A DNA stretch of 64,000 bases from positions 43,493-107,492 of the forward strand of contig JBQTIB010000066.1 in the NCBI GenBank assembly GCA_052389435.1, in the 5' to 3' direction. Positions 25,114 through 33,495 of this stretch are shown one piece after another. The position numbers were made by a program, and so were the translations under genes. The notes under the pieces are model-generated. The model searched no databases. It was not told the origin of the DNA and saw only the letters and a list, made by a program, of their open reading frames with translations. Source of the stretch: JBQTKD01 sp052389435 (GTDB taxonomy: Bacteria; Actinomycetota; Actinomycetes; Sporichthyales; Sporichthyaceae). The stretch's first letter is position 1; each line of letters opens with the position of its first letter.

Positions 25114-26445
25114 ATGCGTACAGGCCGTTCACTGTCCGAGATTCGCTACGAGGCGTCCCTGTGGGCGCAGGCCGTGGCGGGATCTCTGCGCGACCTGCAG
25201 CGGCGCCGCGAGCTGTCCCAGGCGCGTGCCGCAGCCACCGCCGCGGCGACGGCCGACCCCGCCGCGCTCGTAGCCGCCCGGGTGCAGCGCGACGCCGCGC
25301 GGCGCAAGGCCACCGCGATCACCGCCGCCATCGTCGTCGCCGCGACCGTGCCGGCCTTCGCGATCGTCAACGCGATGTCCGCCCCGCCCGCGCACGAGGG
25401 CGTCACCTCCTTCAGCGCCACTCCGGCCGAGGAACGGCAGGAGCAGCAGGCTCCTGCTCCGCAACAGCTCGCCGAGGCCGCAGCCCCGGTGCGCGAGCCG
25501 GCTCCGGCCGCGGCGCCCGCGCCGTCGTCGGTGGAGGCCCTGGTGCCGCTGGCCACCGAACTCGCCGAGACCGCGAAGCAGGAGGCGAGCAGGCCGGCCT
25601 CGACCACGGGTACCTCTGCCGTGGCCGCTCCGGCGTCGGACACCGCCGCGGACAAGGCCGCCGCGCCGAAGCAGGGTTCGACGGCGAAGGACTCCACCGC
25701 GAAGGACTCCACCGCGAAGGACTCCGCCGGCACCGGTTCGAAGGGCTCGACCAGCGGGTCGTCGGGCTCCTCGAGCGGCTCGTCGAGTTCCTCGAGCGGC
25801 TCCTCCGGCTCCTCCTCCGGCAGCAGTTCGTCCTCGGAGTCCTCGAGTTCGTCGAGCTCCGGCTCCACCGGCCGCGATCGCGAGGACCGCGGCGGACGGG
25901 ACAGGGACGACCGCGGCGGCCGGGATCGGGATCGGGACAGCGACCGCGGCAACGTCGACGAGTCCGGCGGCAGCGAGTTCGGGCAGTACCCCGGGGCGCC
26001 CGGCGGGACCGTTCCCAGCGGCACCGCCCCGAGTGGATCGACCCCCGGCCAGAGCACCGGCGACGCCACCGCCGAGACCCCGACCGGCGTCGACGAGGCC
26101 GACACCGATACCGGCCGCAGCGAGACCGGCAGCGACGTCGACAGCGACACCGATACCGGCGGCGCCACCGGGACCGACTCGGACGAGGCGGCGTCCACGC
26201 CGAGCGGCGAGGCTCCCTCCGGCAAGCAGGATCCGGCGGCGCCGGCCGAGCGTCGCACCGCGGCACCGTCCGAGGCGCCCACCTCGGAACCGGCCAAGCG
26301 CGCGCCGTCGGCCAACGTGCCGGCCCAGGGCCCGGGCGATTCCCGAGCCCGTGGCGATCGGGACACGGTGCCCTCCCCGCGCTCCACGCCGGAGCGCTCC
26401 GCGTCCCCGACGACCACGCCGACGGGGACGCCGTCCGGCCGCTAG
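25114..26445 (+). CDS. Single-pass envelope protein with Ser/Asp/Arg-rich exterior
   Basis: A 443-residue protein. Residues 1-65 are helical and basic, about 70-88 form one membrane helix (AITAAIVVAATVPAFAIVN), and the remainder is a long low-complexity exterior. This begins Pro/Ala-rich, then has three exact TAKDS units (DNA repeats of 15 bp from 25684), a poly-Ser/Gly block, a DRGGRDRD block and a Thr/Pro/Ser tail. There is no LPXTG and no domain I recognise. It may be a wall-spanning or sporulation/hyphal surface stalk. ATG at 25114; a hairpin follows at 26478. Coding bias fits its neighbours. Confidence 0.7.
   Translation: MRTGRSLSEIRYEASLWAQAVAGSLRDLQRRRELSQARAAATAAATADPAALVAARVQRDAARRKATAITAAIVVAATVPAFAIVNAMSAPPAHEGVTSFSATPAEERQEQQAPAPQQLAEAAAPVREPAPAAAPAPSSVEALVPLATELAETAKQEASRPASTTGTSAVAAPASDTAADKAAAPKQGSTAKDSTAKDSTAKDSAGTGSKGSTSGSSGSSSGSSSSSSGSSGSSSGSSSSSESSSSSSSGSTGRDREDRGGRDRDDRGGRDRDRDSDRGNVDESGGSEFGQYPGAPGGTVPSGTAPSGSTPGQSTGDATAETPTGVDEADTDTGRSETGSDVDSDTDTGGATGTDSDEAASTPSGEAPSGKQDPAAPAERRTAAPSEAPTSEPAKRAPSANVPAQGPGDSRARGDRDTVPSPRSTPERSASPTTTPTGTPSGR
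25684..25728 (+). repeat. Three 15-bp tandem repeats inside the Ser-rich gene
   Basis: Unit GCGAAGGACTCCACC, repeated three times at 25684, 25699 and 25714 (the last with one change). It encodes successive AKDST units. Confidence 0.9.
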
Positions 26446-26477
26446 GCATCGTTCCGGCCGCAGGCCGAGCGTCGTGA

Positions 26478-26501
26478 AAGCGAGCACAGTGATGCTCGTT
26501 T
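26478..26501 (+). terminator. Hairpin terminator after the Ser-rich gene
   Basis: A 9-bp stem (26478-26486 with 26493-26501, one G-T) ending in TTT, 33 bp after the stop. Confidence 0.6.
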
Positions 26502-26611
26502 GACCTTCGCTCGGCCTTCGCCATTCCTGGAATGTCCTAGACTCGTGGGCGAGCCACCGCGCGCAGGGAGGATTCCCTCGCCGACCGCCGGGGGCTCTAC
26601 AACTGAAACAG

Positions 26612-26760
26612 CTCATCCAGAGGGACTGAGGGACCGGCCCGCAGAAGTCCCGGCAACCACCTCCGCAGCTCACCGGCGCTCCGCCTTCACAGGCACCGCG
26701 TCCGGGGCGAAGAGAAGGTGCCAACTCCGGCCCGTGGCATAGCGCCCCGGGGAAGATGAG
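26612..26760 (+). promoter_or_regulatory. SAM-I (S-box) riboswitch upstream of thrC
   Basis: A 149-nt leader that matches the S-box aptamer. P1 is CTCATC (26612-26617) with GATGAG (26755-26760). The core AGGGACTGAGGGACCGGCCC includes the kink-turn, followed by the GAAGTCCCGGCAACC side of the binding pocket (26643-26657) and the 3' GGTGCCAACTCCGG segment (26718-26730). S-adenosylmethionine stabilises P1. The last P1 bases run into the thrC ribosome site (AGGAGG, 26759-26764), so ligand binding should limit translation. Actinobacterial SAM-IV is the alternative but fits less well. Confidence 0.88.
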
Positions 26761-26773
26761 GAGGAATCCCGCG

Positions 26774-28021
26774 ATGACGTCTGCCCCTGCCGCCCAGCGC
26801 CTGTTGGGCTCGGCCACCGGTCTGTCCTGTCGCGAATGCGGCCAGGCCTACGAGATCGGCCCCCTGTACGCCTGCGGCGAGTGCTTCGGCCCGCTCGAGG
26901 TCGCCTACGACTTCCCGGCCATCACCCGCGCCGACATCGAGGCCGGCCCGCAGAACATCTGGCGGTACAAGGACCTGCTGCCGGTCCCGTCGAACGTGGC
27001 GAGCACCCGCAACCTCGAGCCCGGCATGACCAAGCTGATCAAGGCCGACAACCTCGCCGCCGAACTCGGCATGCGCTCGCTGTGGATCAAGGACGACAGC
27101 GGCAACCCGACGCACTCGTTCAAGGACCGCGTCGTCGCCGTTGCGCTCGCCGCCGCCCGCGAACTCGGGTTCAAGGTGCTGGCCTGTCCCTCGACGGGCA
27201 ACCTGGCCAACGCCGTCGCCGCCGCCGCCGCCCGCGCCGGCATCCGTTCGGTCGTGCTGATCCCGGCCGACCTCGAGCAGCAGAAGATCCTCACCACCGC
27301 CGTGTACGCGGGCACGCTGCTCGCGGTCGAGGGCAACTACGACGACGTGAACCGCCTCGCCTCCGAACTCGCCGGCGAGGAGGAGGGCTGGGCGTTCGTG
27401 AACGTCAACGTCCGCCCGTACTACGCCGAGGGCTCCAAGACCCTCGGGTACGAGGTCTGCGAACAGCTCGGCTGGCGCATCCCCGCGCAGACGGTCATCC
27501 CGATCGCGTCGGGTTCGCAGCTGACCACGGTCGACAAGGCCTACACCGAGTTCGGCAAGCTCGGCCTGGTCGAGCCCACGCCGTACAAGATCTTCGGCGC
27601 CCAGGCCACGGGCTGCTCGCCGGTGTCCGCCGCGTGGAAGGACGGCCGGGACTTCGTCGCCCCGGTCCGGCCGAACACGATCGCCAAGTCGCTGGCCATC
27701 GGCAACCCGGCGGACGGCCCGTACGTGCTCGACGTCGCCAAGCGCACCGGCGGCTGCGTCGAGGACGTGTCCGACGACGAGGTCATCGAGGGCATGAAGC
27801 TGCTGGCCCGCACCGAGGGCATCTTCGGCGAGACCGCCGGCGGCGTCACCATCGCGACCCTGGTCAAGCTCCTGAAGAACGGCCAGTTGGACCCGGACGC
27901 GGACACCGTCGCGTTCAACACCGGCGATGGGCTGAAGACGCTGGACGCCATCGCGGCGCACGTCGGGCCGACCGCCACGATCGCTCCGACGATGAAGTCC
28001 TACCGCGAGGCAGGCTTCTAG
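26774..28021 (+). CDS. thrC: Threonine synthase
   Basis: A 415-residue pyridoxal-phosphate enzyme converting O-phosphohomoserine to threonine. A small N-terminal Cys-rich finger (CRECGQAYEIGPLYACGECF) precedes the fold-type II catalytic domain. The PLP lysine is Lys117 in HSFKDRV, phosphate binding is at STGNLANAVAAAA, and IASGSQLTTVDKAYTE and GETAGGVTIATLVK are also typical. ATG at 26774 has AGGAGG 9 bp upstream. The start at 26756 would lie inside the riboswitch and is rejected. It is controlled by the SAM-I leader; the next gene (cold shock) has its own leader. Confidence 0.93.
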   Translation: MTSAPAAQRLLGSATGLSCRECGQAYEIGPLYACGECFGPLEVAYDFPAITRADIEAGPQNIWRYKDLLPVPSNVASTRNLEPGMTKLIKADNLAAELGMRSLWIKDDSGNPTHSFKDRVVAVALAAARELGFKVLACPSTGNLANAVAAAAARAGIRSVVLIPADLEQQKILTTAVYAGTLLAVEGNYDDVNRLASELAGEEEGWAFVNVNVRPYYAEGSKTLGYEVCEQLGWRIPAQTVIPIASGSQLTTVDKAYTEFGKLGLVEPTPYKIFGAQATGCSPVSAAWKDGRDFVAPVRPNTIAKSLAIGNPADGPYVLDVAKRTGGCVEDVSDDEVIEGMKLLARTEGIFGETAGGVTIATLVKLLKNGQLDPDADTVAFNTGDGLKTLDAIAAHVGPTATIAPTMKSYREAGF

Positions 28022-28212
28022 CTCCACCTACCGCAGGCGAACCGCACGTGAGGATTCCGACGCGCGGTCTGTTGCGTACGTCTCATTCGGGTTTAGGCTC
28101 GGCCTCGGTCGGCACGTTGCGCGCGTCACAGCACTCGGGCACGAACTTGAAAAAGGATCTCCGACCCGGGCTCGCGCGGTGTGGGTCCGACGCTCGGCAC
28201 TTGGAGACACCC

Positions 28213-28413
28213 ATGCCTCAGGGCACCGTCAAGTGGTTCAACGCGGAGAAGGGCTACGGCTTCATCGCGGTCGACGGTGGTGCGGACGTGTTCGTGCACT
28301 ACTCGGCAATCCAGGCCGACGGCTACCGCTCGCTCGACGAGGGGCAGCGCGTCGAATTCGAGATCACGCAGGGTCAGAAGGGGCCCCAGGCCGACGCCGT
28401 TCGCGCGGTCTGA
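28213..28413 (+). CDS. Cold-shock protein (CspA type)
   Basis: A 66-residue single-domain cold-shock protein, an OB-fold RNA and ssDNA chaperone. RNP1 is GYGFI and RNP2 is VFVHY; PQGTVKWFNAEKGYGF is the standard start. ATG at 28213. A leader of about 190 nt lies upstream (28022-28212), long enough for the temperature-responsive 5' UTR typical of such genes, though I see no defined hairpin in it. A 17-bp terminator follows. Confidence 0.95.
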   Translation: MPQGTVKWFNAEKGYGFIAVDGGADVFVHYSAIQADGYRSLDEGQRVEFEITQGQKGPQADAVRAV

Positions 28414-28442
28414 GAACCCCCACCTCGCCTCCTTCTGGCGCA

Positions 28443-28478
28443 ACGAAGGCCGGTTTCCCTCGGGAGACCGGCCTTCGT
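28443..28478 (+). terminator. Terminator after the cold-shock gene
   Basis: A 17-bp stem (28443-28459 with 28462-28478, one G-T pair), 30 bp after the stop. Confidence 0.8.
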
Positions 28479-28504
28479 GCCTGTGTCACCGTTAACCTCG
28501 GAGC

Positions 28505-29140
28505 GTGAGCGACGAGCAGAAACTGCTGCCCGGCTGTGCCGGTGAGCACGAGATGCAGGAGAAGTGGGACTCGGTCGACCGGGCCCGCGGCTTCTACGAC
28601 CGGCAGGTGCTCGACCACCTGAACCCCACCATGATCGCGTTCCTCGCGCGCCAGCAGATGATGTTCGTGTCCACCGCGGACGCCAAGGGCGAGTGCGACT
28701 GCTCCTTCCGCGCCGGCGAACCGGGCTTCGTCGTCGCGCTCGACTCCACCCACCTCGTCTATCCCGAACTGCGCGGCAACGGCGTCTACGCCAGCCTGGG
28801 CAACATCGCCGAGAACCCGCACATCGGTCTGCTGTTCGTCGACTTCTTCGCAGACCTAGTCGGCCTGCACGTCAACGGCGCGGCGAGCGTGCTCGAGCAC
28901 GAAGAGCTGCTCGCGGACCCGCGGGTGACCCTCGAACTGCTCGAGGCCCTGACCCGTCAGGGCGGCCGCCGCCCCGAGCGCTGGGTCGTCGTAGAGGTCC
29001 ACGAGGCCTACATCCACTGCTCCAAGCACATCCCCCTACTCGCGCGCCTGGACAAGCAGCTGGACTGGGGCACCGACGACGCCAAGCGCAAAGGCGGGGA
29101 CTACTTCGGCGTCACCGCCGCCCGCGAGTCCCAGCCGTAG
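28505..29140 (+). CDS. Pyridoxamine-phosphate-oxidase-fold (PPOX) flavin protein
   Basis: A 211-residue split-barrel protein. FLARQQMMFVSTADAKGECDCSFR is the first strand pair, GNGVYASLGNIAENPHIGLLFVD the flavin-binding segment, and GLHVNGAASVLE and VVVEVHEAYIHCSKHIPLL the later strands. Members bind FMN, F420 or haem; the subgroup resembles uncharacterised pyridoxamine-oxidase-like proteins rather than PdxH. GTG at 28505. It stands alone after a terminator, and no substrate is implied. Confidence 0.8.
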   Translation: MSDEQKLLPGCAGEHEMQEKWDSVDRARGFYDRQVLDHLNPTMIAFLARQQMMFVSTADAKGECDCSFRAGEPGFVVALDSTHLVYPELRGNGVYASLGNIAENPHIGLLFVDFFADLVGLHVNGAASVLEHEELLADPRVTLELLEALTRQGGRRPERWVVVEVHEAYIHCSKHIPLLARLDKQLDWGTDDAKRKGGDYFGVTAARESQP

Positions 29141-29399
29141 CCTCCGCCCTCCACCCCGACCGATCGGTGGTCACTGCGGCTGTACAGCGTTGGTGACCAG
29201 AAATGGAGCCGGGAGCGGGCGAAAAGTGGTCACGGGCGAAGGAGAGTGTTCCCACCGCGCTCTGCTGTCCCTTTGGTTCCTGCCATTCGGGCTTCGGAAG
29301 CCTCGCCGCGACGGACGTGGCCAATGCCACTGCCGCATGCGACGGCAGTCGGGCGCCGGCGAGGATGAAAGTGGCGCCCGGTGGGGTAGAGATGGGGCC

Positions 29400-31304
29400 A
29401 TGTCGGTCCCCGCGTCCGTGGCGCGCTCCCGTCTGCAACCAGCGCGCCCGGGGTCCGACAGAATCTCGGCGATGCCCGCCCGCCTCGCCGTCGCGCCCCG
29501 CCGGGCCCAGATCGTCGTGGCGGGCGTCGCGTTCCTCGCAGGGGCCGTTGCGCTGTACCTGCGGCTCGGGGTCTTCGACCTCGGCAGCGCGAACAACGAC
29601 GAGGGCGTCTACCTGCGCCAGGCCCGCGCCCTGGCCGACGGGCATCTGACGGTTCCGTTCACCGGGCCGCCGGAGGCGCACCAGCCGTGGCTGTTCGCGA
29701 TCGGCCCCGACGGCTACATCTCCAAGTACCTGCCGGTCGCCGCCGCGTTCTACGCGCTCGGCATCCTGCTGTTCGGCTCGGTCACCCCGATCCTGGTGGC
29801 CCTGTCCGTGGCGCTTCCGGTCCTGACCTACCTGCTCGGTCGCACGACGGCGCTGAGCCCCGGACGGTCCGCGGCCGCCGCCGCCATCGTCGGCCTTTCG
29901 CCCGCCATGCTCGCGCAGGGCGGGCTGCTGCTGTCCTATCTGCCACTGCTGGTCCTGGTACTGACGTGCTGGATCGCCGCCTTCCGCTCGGCCGATGCCG
30001 GGTCCTCGCGGTGGGCCGCGGCCGCGGCGTTCTTCGGCGCGCTCACCGTCCTGACCCGCCCGCTCGACGGCCTGCTCCTCGTCGCGCCGGTCCTGCTCTG
30101 GCTGCTGTGGCGCTCGACGGCTCGGCGACCGACGCTGTTCGCTCTGCTGGGCGGCGGCGGCCCGGTGGCGCTCGGGATGCTCGCCTACAACTCCCACGTC
30201 ACCGGCAGTGCGACGAAGCTGCCGTTCTCCGTGCTCGAACCGATGGACAAGCCCGGGTTCGGCGAACGGAAGTTCTTCCCCGAGTCCGCCGGTGCGGACT
30301 TCGGGCTGCCGCAGGCCCTCGACGGCACCACCCGACACTTCTTCCTCGAACCGATGCAGTGGATGGTCGGCTTCCTCGCGGTCCTCGCGCTTGCGCTGTG
30401 GGCCGTCCGCCGCGGCGGAAGCGCCGGGGAGCGGCATCGGGTGCTCGTCGGCTCGGCGGGGCTGCTGCTCGCGGCGTACTTCTTCTTCTGGGGGCCGTGG
30501 CACGCCTCGGTGGTGTGGGGCGGAACCCGCACGATCGGACCGTTCTACTCTCTGGCCCTGTTCCCGTCGCTGGTCCTCGCGGCGCTGACGGTCCCTCTGC
30601 GGACCAGGGTCCTCGTCGCGGCGCTGGCGGCGACCAGCGTGCACCCGGCCGTCAACGCCGTGAACGCCTACGACCGCGCCGAACGCGACGACCGCATCTC
30701 CCACGACCTGATGGCGCTGATCGATCCGTCGGTCACGACGCTGCTGGAGGTCGAGCCTCCGTACACCGCGCACCCGGTGACCGCGATGGACGGCGAAGGG
30801 ATCGTGCTGTCCTCGCAGCTTCCGCCCTCCGCGATGCCCGCCGGACCGAAGCGGATCCTGGCCCTGGACGGCTACTCCTACCGGCGGGGCTTCGCTCCCG
30901 AGTTCGAGGTCCGCGAGCCCGTGCTGACCTCGGGGCAGAGCGTGCGGCTCGACGTTCGCCGCACCGGCTACTCCGCCCGCGAACTGCTGATCGTGTCCCA
31001 CCGGGGCGTCGCGACCGCCTGCCGTCAGGGCGCCGGAGTCACCCTGACCCTGACCCGCGAGGGTGTGACCGGGTGCAGCGGCGAGCAGGTTCCCGCCCGC
31101 TGGGCCGACTTCCCCGACCGTGCGTGCCCCGACGCGTCGTGCCTGAACCTGAGCACGCTGACCCCGCTGAAGACGGGGAAGTGGGGCGTCGGAGCCTGGC
31201 GTCGCATCCCACTCGACGACGCCGCCGGCCGCCTCTCGCTGATCACCGACGGCCGAGTCCTGCGGACCTCGGGATCGGGCTGGATCTCGGTCGTCGCCCG
31301 CTGA
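29400..31304 (+). CDS. GT-C fold membrane glycosyltransferase
   Basis: A roughly 634-residue polytopic protein with about ten membrane segments and a C-terminal exterior domain. The first loop carries NNDEGVYLRQARALADG, the acidic motif of GT-C enzymes such as ArnT and PMT that use polyprenyl-phosphate sugars. It probably glycosylates an envelope polymer or protein outside the membrane. ATG at 29400 (GATGGGGCC upstream) is preferred; ATG at 29469 would drop 23 residues. The upstream 29141-29399 stretch has a 7-bp inverted repeat TGGTCAC/GTGACCA (29168-29174, 29093-offset 29193-29199) and nothing else that I can define. Confidence 0.75.
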   Translation: MSVPASVARSRLQPARPGSDRISAMPARLAVAPRRAQIVVAGVAFLAGAVALYLRLGVFDLGSANNDEGVYLRQARALADGHLTVPFTGPPEAHQPWLFAIGPDGYISKYLPVAAAFYALGILLFGSVTPILVALSVALPVLTYLLGRTTALSPGRSAAAAAIVGLSPAMLAQGGLLLSYLPLLVLVLTCWIAAFRSADAGSSRWAAAAAFFGALTVLTRPLDGLLLVAPVLLWLLWRSTARRPTLFALLGGGGPVALGMLAYNSHVTGSATKLPFSVLEPMDKPGFGERKFFPESAGADFGLPQALDGTTRHFFLEPMQWMVGFLAVLALALWAVRRGGSAGERHRVLVGSAGLLLAAYFFFWGPWHASVVWGGTRTIGPFYSLALFPSLVLAALTVPLRTRVLVAALAATSVHPAVNAVNAYDRAERDDRISHDLMALIDPSVTTLLEVEPPYTAHPVTAMDGEGIVLSSQLPPSAMPAGPKRILALDGYSYRRGFAPEFEVREPVLTSGQSVRLDVRRTGYSARELLIVSHRGVATACRQGAGVTLTLTREGVTGCSGEQVPARWADFPDRACPDASCLNLSTLTPLKTGKWGVGAWRRIPLDDAAGRLSLITDGRVLRTSGSGWISVVAR

Positions 31305-31316
31305 CAATCCTCCGAT

Positions 31317-31337
31317 TGGGGGAAAGCGGATCCCCCA
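31317..31337 (+). terminator. Weak hairpin after the GT-C gene
   Basis: 6-bp G/C stem TGGGGG (31317-31322) with CCCCCA (31332-31337), 9-nt loop, 13 bp after the stop. Confidence 0.45.
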
Positions 31338-31364
31338 CCGAAAATTCGAGAAATACTCCCGATA

Positions 31365-31404
31365 GCGGCGGTGGCCGCCCCACCGTGCCAGCGGCCACCG
31401 TCGC
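31365..31404 (+). terminator. Terminator after the GT-C gene
   Basis: A 14-bp stem (31365-31378 with 31391-31404, one mismatch), 12-nt loop, upstream of the groEL control region. Confidence 0.6.
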
Positions 31405-31457
31405 CTAGCCGTCGCGGCCGCGTCGACCGCGCCGGTGTGCCGACCAGTCGGGGCCGG

Positions 31458-31484
31458 CTTGCACTCGTAGGGGTCGAGTGCTAA
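31458..31484. promoter_or_regulatory. CIRCE operator 1 (HrcA site) of groEL
   Basis: CTTGCACTC, 9 bp, GAGTGCTAA. The right arm is identical to the CIRCE consensus, and the left arm matches 7 of 9. It overlaps a likely promoter: TTGCAC at 31459 as -35 and TAAGAC at 31482 as -10, 17 bp apart. HrcA bound here would block transcription until heat shock. Confidence 0.85.
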
Positions 31485-31492
31485 GACTTGGG

Positions 31493-31519
31493 TTAGCACT
31501 CTCATGCGTGGAGTGACAG
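31493..31519. promoter_or_regulatory. CIRCE operator 2 (HrcA site) of groEL
   Basis: TTAGCACTC, 9 bp, GAGTGACAG. The left arm is consensus, and the right arm matches 6 of 9. It begins 35 bp after operator 1, downstream of the proposed -10. Confidence 0.75.
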
Positions 31520-31635
31520 CACGCAGGTCGATCCGGTGAGATCGAGCAGCCCGACGCGACATGGGTCGTCGGAGCTCGATCGTCCGTCGCGGGCACCCTT
31601 CGACCGAGCCACAGTACGTCGGGAGGACCCGAAGC

Positions 31636-33279
31636 ATGAGCAAGATCATCGCCTTCGACGAGGAGGCACGGCGCGGTCTCGAGCGCGGTATGAACGTGCT
31701 CGCAGACGCCGTGAAGGTCACGTTGGGCCCGAAGGGTCGCAACGTCGTCCTGGAGAAGATGTGGGGTGCGCCGACGATCACCAACGACGGTGTCTCCATC
31801 GCGAAGGAGATCGAGCTCGAGGACCCCTGGGAGAAGATCGGGGCCGAGCTCGTCAAGGAGGTCGCGAAGAAGACCGACGACGTCGCCGGTGACGGCACCA
31901 CCACCGCGACCGTCCTCGCTCAGGCCCTCGTGCGCGAGGGTCTGCGCAACGTCGCCGCGGGCGCGAACCCGATGTCCCTGAAGAAGGGCATCGAGGCCGC
32001 CGTCGAGCGCGTCAGCGAAGAGCTGACCAACATGGCCAAGCCGGTGGAGACCAAGGAGCAGATCGCGGCCACCGCGTCCATCTCCGCGGCCGACACCCAG
32101 ATCGGCGAGATGATCGCCGAGGCCATGGACAAGGTCGGCAAGGAAGGCGTCATCACCGTCGAGGAGAGCAACACCTTCGGCCTCGAGCTCGAGCTCACCG
32201 AGGGCATGCGCTTCGACAAGGGCTACATCAGCCCGTACTTCTGGACCGACCCGGAGCGTATGGAGGCGTCGCTCGACGACCCGTACATCCTGCTCGTCGA
32301 ATCCAAGATCACCTCGGTCAAGGACCTGCTCCCGCTGCTCGAGAAGGTCATGCAGTCGGGCAAGCCGCTGGTCATCATCGCCGAGGACGTCGAGGGCGAG
32401 GCCCTCGCCACGCTCGTCGTGAACAAGGTCCGCGGCACGTTCAAGTCCGTCGCCGTCAAGGCTCCGGGCTTCGGCGACCGTCGCAAGGCCATGCTCCAGG
32501 ACATCGCCACCCTCACCGGTGGTCAGGTCATCTCGGAGACCGTCGGCCTGAAGCTGGAGACCGCCGGCCTCGAGCTGCTCGGTCGCGCCCGCAAGATCGT
32601 TGTCACCAAGGACGAGACCACCGTCGTCGAGGGCGCCGGCGACGCCGACCAGATCGCGGGCCGGGTCAACCAGATCCGCGCCGAGATCGACCGCAGCGAC
32701 TCCGACTACGACCGCGAGAAGCTCCAGGAGCGTCTGGCCAAGCTCGCGGGCGGTGTCGCGGTCATCAAGGCGGGCGCGGCCACCGAGGTCGAGCTCAAGG
32801 AGCGCAAGCACCGCATCGAGGACGCCGTTCGCAACGCGAAGGCGGCCGTCGAAGAGGGCATCGTCGCCGGTGGCGGCGTGGCTCTGCTCCAGGCCGGCAA
32901 GACCGCGTTCGAGAAGCTCGAACTCGAGGGCGACGAGGCCACCGGCGCGAACATCGTTCGCGTCGCGCTCTCGGCTCCGCTCAAGCAGATCGCGATCAAC
33001 GCCGGCCTCGAAGGTGGCGTCGTCGCGGAGAAGGTCGCCAACCTCGAGATCGGTTGGGGCCTCAACGCCGCGACCGGCGAGTACGTCGACCTCATCGCGG
33101 CCGGAATCATCGACCCGGCCAAGGTCACCCGCTCGGCGCTGCAGAACGCCGCGTCGATCGCCGGCCTGTTCCTCACCACCGAGGCCGTCATCGCCGACAA
33201 GCCCGAGAAGGGCCCGGACCCCGCAATGATGGGCGGCGGGGGCGGCGGCATGGGCGGCATGGGCGGCATGGACTTCTAA
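31636..33279 (+). CDS. groEL: 60-kDa chaperonin GroEL (orphan, no groES)
   Basis: A 547-residue chaperonin subunit that forms double-ring folding chambers. Visible are TLGPKGRNVVLEK, the ATP site VAGDGTTTATVLAQALV, RRKAMLQDIATLTGG, and KERKHRIEDAVRNAKAAVEEGIVAGGGVA. The Gly/Met tail GGMGGMGGMDF marks the main folding type (GroEL2-like) rather than the His-tailed paralogue. ATG at 31636 follows GGGAGGA; the ATG at 31561 lies in the leader and is rejected. groES is not adjacent, as usual for the second actinobacterial copy. Two CIRCE sites precede it and a GNRA-loop terminator follows. Confidence 0.97.
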   Translation: MSKIIAFDEEARRGLERGMNVLADAVKVTLGPKGRNVVLEKMWGAPTITNDGVSIAKEIELEDPWEKIGAELVKEVAKKTDDVAGDGTTTATVLAQALVREGLRNVAAGANPMSLKKGIEAAVERVSEELTNMAKPVETKEQIAATASISAADTQIGEMIAEAMDKVGKEGVITVEESNTFGLELELTEGMRFDKGYISPYFWTDPERMEASLDDPYILLVESKITSVKDLLPLLEKVMQSGKPLVIIAEDVEGEALATLVVNKVRGTFKSVAVKAPGFGDRRKAMLQDIATLTGGQVISETVGLKLETAGLELLGRARKIVVTKDETTVVEGAGDADQIAGRVNQIRAEIDRSDSDYDREKLQERLAKLAGGVAVIKAGAATEVELKERKHRIEDAVRNAKAAVEEGIVAGGGVALLQAGKTAFEKLELEGDEATGANIVRVALSAPLKQIAINAGLEGGVVAEKVANLEIGWGLNAATGEYVDLIAAGIIDPAKVTRSALQNAASIAGLFLTTEAVIADKPEKGPDPAMMGGGGGGMGGMGGMDF

Positions 33280-33300
33280 GTCCGCTTCCAGCACCTCAAC

Positions 33301-33332
33301 GAACGGCCCTCGGCGCAAGCCGGGGGCCGTTC
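33301..33332 (+). terminator. Terminator of groEL
   Basis: A 14-bp stem (33301-33314 with 33319-33332, one G-T) on a GCAA tetraloop, 22 bp after the stop. Confidence 0.85.
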
Positions 33333-33355
33333 TGCGTGCCACGCCCGATCTGCTT

Positions 33356-33403
33356 CGTAGCGTCCGACCAAGCGAGGCCTATAGGACGCTATTCGTCGGA
33401 CGT
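33356..33403. repeat. Dispersed GTCCGAC palindromic repeat, copy C1
   Basis: CGTAGCGTCCGAC leads in, with perfect 8-bp arms CGTCCGAC (33361-33368) and GTCGGACG (33395-33402). The 13-nt word ATTCGTCGGACGT (33391-33403) recurs at 58693-58705. Confidence 0.75.
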
Positions 33404-33431
33404 CGGCGAGGGGGCGCGCGCGAAAATGCGA

Positions 33432-33475
33432 ACGTCCGACCGAATGAGGCCCATGGGCCCCGATCGGTCGGACGT
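33432..33475. repeat. Dispersed GTCCGAC palindromic repeat, copy C2
   Basis: Perfect 12-bp arms ACGTCCGACCGA (33432-33443) and TCGGTCGGACGT (33464-33475) around a second, nested palindrome GGCCCATGGGCC (33448-33459). It lies between the converging groEL and cyclophilin genes. Confidence 0.85.
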
Positions 33476-33495
33476 CCGGTGGAGGAAGGTGTGGA

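Noticed and set aside
31476..31501. GAGTGCTAA - TTAGCACTC read as one CIRCE in inverted arm order
   Set aside because: CIRCE is TTAGCACTC-N9-GAGTGCTAA. The arms actually belong to two separate, correctly ordered sites that overlap this stretch.
29112..31904. 930-codon minus-strand open frame over the GT-C gene
   Set aside because: Low-complexity Arg/Gln/Gly translation opposite a clear membrane enzyme; no start signal or homology.
31405..33342. Long minus-strand open frame across groEL
   Set aside because: Pure reverse shadow of the groEL codons in very GC-rich DNA; Asp/Gly/Leu-biased translation has no domain, while the plus frame is GroEL.
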